This document shows, piece after piece, positions 5,858-8,880 of a stretch of 8,880 nt of DNA. Numbering within the stretch: the first letter of the stretch is position 1; each line of letters starts with the position of its first letter. This stretch comes from Aalborgiella sp031390045 (GTDB lineage Bacteria; Pseudomonadota; Gammaproteobacteria; Burkholderiales; Burkholderiaceae_C): NCBI GenBank assembly GCA_031390045.1, contig JANMTB010000200.1:1-8880 (forward strand), written 5' to 3'. The notes beneath the pieces were generated by a model that was given only the letters and a program-made list of their open reading frames with translations, searched no databases and was not told where the DNA came from. The translations under genes and the position numbers were made by a program.

Positions 5858-7042
5858 TTACAACTTGCAAGTCCGAAACCCAGCATAAATATCCGTTCTA
5901 TCGGGTGTGAAGTAATTTCGGTATCTTGCGTTTTTCATCATCGGCTCTGTAGGCAAGCAAGCACCGCGCAGCACTTGGCGAGTGCCAAACCAGGGCTCAG
6001 AATAGTCTTGGTAGGGGTGCGCTATAAAGCCAGGGTAAGGGACAAATGTACTGCTTGTCCATTCCCACACTTCGCCCCAGTGAAATTGGTCAGACTTTGC
6101 GGCAGTGGATGATGTTGCTGCCAATTCCCACTCTGCTTCTGTTGGCAATCTGCGCCCTGCCCAAGCACAGTAGCTTTGAGCATCATCAAGGTTGATATGC
6201 ACCGCTGCAGCTTTTAAATCTAGTGCTTTCCAAACGCCAAATACCTGGTTTTCGTAACCCATTGCACTTTTACGAACATAGCGGGGCAAGTTATGAGCCG
6301 TAGCTTCTACAAACCTCAAATACTCACCCCAATTCACACACCGGCTGTCAATATCAAACGCGGCCACCTCTACTGGGTGTACGCCTAACTCATTGTCGAA
6401 AGCAAAGCCTGAATCTTGATGGCCTAAGCAAATTGTTTGTTTTAGATGGTTAAATTGGCACATAGACGTCGTATTTGCTGTCTGTATAGCTATATTATTA
6501 ATAGCAATATGATTTGAAATATCAACACCTAAAACTTGTGCCATGTAAATAGCCGCTTCTAAATGCATGGCTTCATGGAACAAAACCAGCCGGTAAAAGT
6601 ACAGCGCGTCATTACTGTCGCCGGATTTGGCCAGCAAGTCCAAAGTTTGCCGCAAAGTTTTAGCGAGGTAGGCTTTGCAGGCGACAGGCTCTAGCAGCGG
6701 CAAGTGCCATCGCGTTTTATGTGGCACAGTGCCAGAGTCGTACCAACTGTCTACTGTATCTAAAATCGAAGGCAATCTCGTATGTTTTGAATCATACTGA
6801 ATACCTAAATGTCGCTGCTCATTGCGACTCATCCAGTGTTCTTGAAACCACGCTAAATGCCCAAGTTCCCACAGCGGCGGATTCAACTCATCGGCATAAG
6901 GCACAACAAGCTTGTCGGCTGCTACATAGGCATCAAAGACAGCAAGAGTTTTGATGCGCAGGCTCTGCAAGCCGTCTGCAAGTTGCACGGCATTGGCTTT
7001 GCGCCAATTGATTGAGCTCTCGATAGCGTACTTACCGTGCAT
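5858..7042 (-). CDS. senA: Selenoneine synthase SenA (EgtB-like nonheme iron enzyme)
   Basis: Probable iron- and oxygen-dependent enzyme that forms the carbon-selenium bond between hercynine and a selenosugar, 394 residues. Its two domains are those of EgtB. The N-terminal DinB-like bundle has His62 (in ELGHLAWFQEHW) and HEAMHLE at 156-162, together giving the three-histidine iron site (His62, His156, His160). The C-terminal FGE/formylglycine-type lectin fold has GRRLPTEAEWELAA (296-309), EVWEWTSSTFVPYPGF (324-339), VLRGAC (357-362) and a terminal RNYF-TPDR-YAGFR block. An AT-rich linker joins the domains. The call as SenA rather than EgtB rests on adjacency to senB, a selD-type gene and a selenium-type importer, and on the absence of other ergothioneine genes. 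Start is ATG 7042; the frame extends to a TTG at 7123, but those 27 residues lie antisense to senB. No clear ribosome binding site was seen. Ergothioneine synthesis by sulfur exchange is the alternative. Confidence 0.88.
   Translation of the reverse strand: MHGKYAIESSINWRKANAVQLADGLQSLRIKTLAVFDAYVAADKLVVPYADELNPPLWELGHLAWFQEHWMSRNEQRHLGIQYDSKHTRLPSILDTVDSWYDSGTVPHKTRWHLPLLEPVACKAYLAKTLRQTLDLLAKSGDSNDALYFYRLVLFHEAMHLEAAIYMAQVLGVDISNHIAINNIAIQTANTTSMCQFNHLKQTICLGHQDSGFAFDNELGVHPVEVAAFDIDSRCVNWGEYLRFVEATAHNLPRYVRKSAMGYENQVFGVWKALDLKAAAVHINLDDAQSYCAWAGRRLPTEAEWELAATSSTAAKSDQFHWGEVWEWTSSTFVPYPGFIAHPYQDYSEPWFGTRQVLRGACLPTEPMMKNARYRNYFTPDRTDIYAGFRTCKL
6431..6540 (-). other. AT-rich patch encoding the SenA interdomain linker
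   Basis: By direct count 32 of these 110 bases are G or C (29%), far below the flanking coding sequence. It encodes residues of about 173-205 of SenA, the segment between the DinB-like and FGE-like domains, rich in Asn, Ile, Thr and Gln. It reads without interruption, so it is not a frameshift or an insertion that breaks the gene. It could be a relaxed linker, or it could hide a promoter or protein-binding site. Confidence 0.5.
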
Positions 7043-7100
7043 AATTTGAAGAATATGTTGTCGAAACCATCCATTTGTATCATCAGCCCCGCGCTTGCCG
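7000..7100. promoter_or_regulatory. senA-senB divergent start region with overlapping control signals
   Basis: The ATG of senA (7042, minus) and the ATG of senB (7055, plus) point away from each other with only 12 bp between them. Each promoter must therefore lie within the first codons of the other gene, or in the case of very short leaders right at the starts. Weak candidates only: CATAAT (7040-7045, plus) resembles a -10 box and would give a nearly leaderless senB transcript, but no -35 matches. On the minus strand CATATT precedes senA with no good -35. A short GAAG (7048-7051) sits close before the senB ATG. Confidence 0.35.
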
Positions 7101-8035
7101 CTGCCAACAACGGTAACTGGCAAACCGCTAAGCGCTGGCAGCAGATGCTATCAAGCGATTATCACGTGGACATTATGCTGCAATGGGATGGGCGACCTTT
7201 TGATGCGATGTTAGCGTTGCACGCACGCCGTTCGGCGGATTCGATAGCACAGTGGTCAGATAAGTTCCCGGATAAATTGATCGTTTTGGCGTTGACTGGT
7301 ACTGATTTGTACCGCGACATCGCAGTGGACCCCTTGGCGCAGCAGTCGCTCAAACTCGCGCATCGCTTGGTTGTGTTGCAAGACATGGGCCCCAAAAGCT
7401 TGCCAGCAGAATTTCGAAGCAAGTGCCAAGTTATCTTCCAATCCACGCCACGCCGCCATCCATCTCAAAAAACCGCACCCAAAACCACACAGAGGCTACG
7501 GTCTTTGATGGTGGGGCATTTACGCTCAGAAAAGTCGCCTGAAACCTATTTTGCTGCTGCCAGAGCCTTGGCGCATCGGCCTGACATTGTTTTAGACCAC
7601 ATAGGCGCACCTTTGGATGCTGACTTGGGCGAATTGGCGCGTCAATTAGCCCTAGAAGTACCCACCTACCGCTATTTGGGCGAGCAAACTCATGAGCAAA
7701 CCCGCGCCCGCATCGCCCGCGCCCACGTCCTCGTGCATCCCAGCCGCATGGAAGGCGGAGCGCATGTGGTGATGGAGGCTATCATGAGCGGCACGCCAGT
7801 GCTGGCATCTCGTATTGACGGCAATGTGGGCATGTTGGGGGCGGATTACGCTGGCTATTTTGACTGCGGCGATGCAGACCAGCTGGCGAACGCACTTATT
7901 GATTGCCGAGAGGGGCAAAATTTGCCGTCCAGCAAACTTGCCCAATTAAAACGACAATGCAGCTTTCGCGAAAAACTGTTCGAACCTTTGGCCGAGCAAA
8001 CAGCTCTGCGTCTAATCTTCGCTCAAGCCATCTAA
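7055..8035 (+). CDS. senB: Selenosugar synthase SenB (GT-B glycosyltransferase)
   Basis: Probable cytoplasmic glycosyltransferase-like enzyme that uses selenophosphate and a UDP-sugar (UDP-GlcNAc or UDP-glucose in the characterised system) to make a 1-selenosugar. Length is 326 residues. The N-terminal half opens with a Rossmann strand and ISPALAAANNGNW (10-22), and has LTGTDLYRDI (80-89). Both match, from memory, the family once catalogued as TIGR04348 and later named SenB. The C-terminal half has VGHLRSEK, the donor-site HPSRMEGGAHVVMEA with Glu233 and Glu241 forming the E-x7-E motif of GT4-like enzymes, and SGTPVLASRIDGNVGMLG. ATG 7055 is chosen with a weak GAAG just upstream; a GTG at 7037 in frame would overlap the start of senA and add six residues. 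It is followed 37 bp later by the selD-type gene on the same strand, forming a senB-senC pair. An ordinary cell-surface glycosyltransferase is unlikely in this context. Confidence 0.9.
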   Translation: MLSKPSICIISPALAAANNGNWQTAKRWQQMLSSDYHVDIMLQWDGRPFDAMLALHARRSADSIAQWSDKFPDKLIVLALTGTDLYRDIAVDPLAQQSLKLAHRLVVLQDMGPKSLPAEFRSKCQVIFQSTPRRHPSQKTAPKTTQRLRSLMVGHLRSEKSPETYFAAARALAHRPDIVLDHIGAPLDADLGELARQLALEVPTYRYLGEQTHEQTRARIARAHVLVHPSRMEGGAHVVMEAIMSGTPVLASRIDGNVGMLGADYAGYFDCGDADQLANALIDCREGQNLPSSKLAQLKRQCSFREKLFEPLAEQTALRLIFAQAI

Positions 8036-8072
8036 AAATATTTTAATCACTGTAAATTTCTCGAAGTGACTC

Positions 8073-8880
8073 ATGCAAACCTCAGACCAGCCTATCTTGC
8101 GCGATATTGTTTTGATCGGCGGCGGCCACAGCCACGTAGGCGTTCTCAAGAGTTTTGGCATGAACCCGATTCCAGGTGTGCGCCTCACACTCATCTGCAC
8201 CGACATGCACACCCCCTATTCCGGCATGCTACCTGGCTATGTGGCGGGGCATTATGACTACGACGAAGTGCATATTGACCTGTCGCGCTTGGCTGCGTTT
8301 GCAGGGGCGCGGTTGTACCGTGACGAAGTGATTGGGATTGATCGCGCCAACCAAAAAGTCATCTGTAAAAGCCGCCCAGCCGTGCCCTACGACCAGCTCT
8401 CCATCAACATCGGATCCACACCGCAGTTAGATGGCGTACCGGGTGCAGCCGAGTATGTCGTGGCCGTCAAACCGATTCGTAATTTCAACGACCGCTGGCT
8501 CGCGCTGTTGGAGCGCGTAAAAACACATGCTGGCAAAACCACCATTGCTGTGGTGGGCGCAGGCGCAGGTGGCGTGGAGCTGTTGCTGGCGATGCAGTTT
8601 CGTTTGCGTAATGAGCTCACAAAGCTCGGCCGCAACCCCGATGAATTGACGTTTCACTTGCTGACCACCAGCGACACCATACTGCCCACGCACAACGCAG
8701 GGGTTCAAAGATGTTTCGATGCCGTACTTACACAGCGCGGCGTGCAGGTGCATCGCAGCGCGGAAGTCACGCAAGTGAAAGCAGGTGCGTTGATCATTGC
8801 CTCAGGTCTAGAGCTGCAAGCCGACGAAATCATGTGGGTGACACGTGCTGGTGGCGCAGCTTGGCTTAAAAACACGGGGT
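8073..8880 (+). CDS. senC/selD: FAD/NAD(P)-dependent oxidoreductase domain, probably of a SelD (selenophosphate synthetase) fusion; cut at the right edge
   Basis: Open frame of 269 codons with no stop before the window ends, starting at ATG 8073 with GAAGTGA upstream. The visible part is a pyridine nucleotide-disulfide/NDH-2-like domain: the dinucleotide-binding VLIGGGHSHV (13-22), HTPYSGMLPG (46-55), NIGSTP (112-117) that typically closes the FAD site, and a second Rossmann motif AVVGAGAGGVEL (159-170). GGGHSHV followed by HTPYSGMLPG is characteristic, from memory, of proteins in which this domain precedes a selenide, water dikinase (SelD) of about 350 residues. SelD makes selenophosphate from selenide and ATP, the selenium donor for SenB, and the third gene of characterised sen loci (senC) is a SelD homologue. 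The SelD half itself lies outside the window, so the fusion is inferred. The oxidoreductase half may supply or handle reduced selenium; that is unproven. A stand-alone NDH-like protein is the alternative. Confidence 0.82.
   Translation, partial: MQTSDQPILRDIVLIGGGHSHVGVLKSFGMNPIPGVRLTLICTDMHTPYSGMLPGYVAGHYDYDEVHIDLSRLAAFAGARLYRDEVIGIDRANQKVICKSRPAVPYDQLSINIGSTPQLDGVPGAAEYVVAVKPIRNFNDRWLALLERVKTHAGKTTIAVVGAGAGGVELLLAMQFRLRNELTKLGRNPDELTFHLLTTSDTILPTHNAGVQRCFDAVLTQRGVQVHRSAEVTQVKAGALIIASGLELQADEIMWVTRAGGAAWLKNTG

Noticed and set aside
6488..6504. Small GCTAT...ATAGC inverted repeat in the AT-rich part of senA
   Set aside because: Only five paired bases in a low-complexity stretch of coding sequence; expected by chance.
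5858..7042. EgtB of a classical ergothioneine pathway
   Set aside because: No egtA, egtC or egtE is present, while a SenB-type enzyme and a selD-type gene flank it; SenA is the better reading, though the domain architecture alone cannot separate them.
7043..7123. A 27-residue N-terminal extension of SenA from a TTG codon at 7123
   Set aside because: It is antisense to the conserved N-terminus of SenB, has no family match and no ribosome binding site; ATG 7042 fits the expected beginning of the DinB-like domain.
8427..8774. A 115-codon open frame on the minus strand inside the flavoprotein/SelD-type gene
   Set aside because: The plus strand here encodes clear dinucleotide-binding motifs; the antisense frame has no recognisable feature.

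Overview
The window (about half G+C by eye, almost entirely coding) looks like a chromosomal stretch of a betaproteobacterium, probably Burkholderiales. That placement is an inference from protein style and from the known distribution of the gene set, not from a marker gene. It appears to hold a selenium small-molecule locus: the selenoneine pathway (egtD, senA, senB and the start of senC/selD) beside a PhnCDE-type ABC importer whose binding protein resembles the 'putative selenate' branch of that family rather than classical phosphonate PhnD.

Layout. Positions 1-63 are a short flank with an imperfect hairpin and no identifiable gene. From 4702 down to 64 a minus-strand operon runs phnD-like binding protein, phnC-like ATPase, two different phnE-like permeases (coupled by an ATGA overlap), then an iron-dependent alcohol dehydrogenase. 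A 156-bp divergent intergenic region (4703-4858) separates it from egtD on the plus strand. egtD runs tail-to-tail into senA (minus strand) with a 6-bp gap. senA and senB are divergent, with start codons only 12 bp apart. senB is followed 37 bp later by a gene open to the right edge. That gene encodes an FAD/NAD(P)-binding domain of the kind found fused in front of selenophosphate synthetase (SelD).

How the genes may work together (established pathway knowledge applied by homology). The ABC importer brings in an oxidised selenium species. After reduction to selenide, the SelD/SenC protein makes selenophosphate. SenB transfers selenium to a UDP-sugar to give a selenosugar. EgtD trimethylates histidine to hercynine. 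SenA, an EgtB-like nonheme iron enzyme, joins selenosugar and hercynine to give selenoneine. The iron alcohol dehydrogenase has no obvious step in this scheme.

Four starts were moved from the longest open frame to better-supported codons: dehydrogenase 1200, second permease 2075 and binding protein 4702, each with a Shine-Dalgarno sequence, and senA 7042. No tRNA, rRNA, CRISPR array, insertion sequence or clear rho-independent terminator was seen, and there is no gene-free stretch longer than 300 bases.
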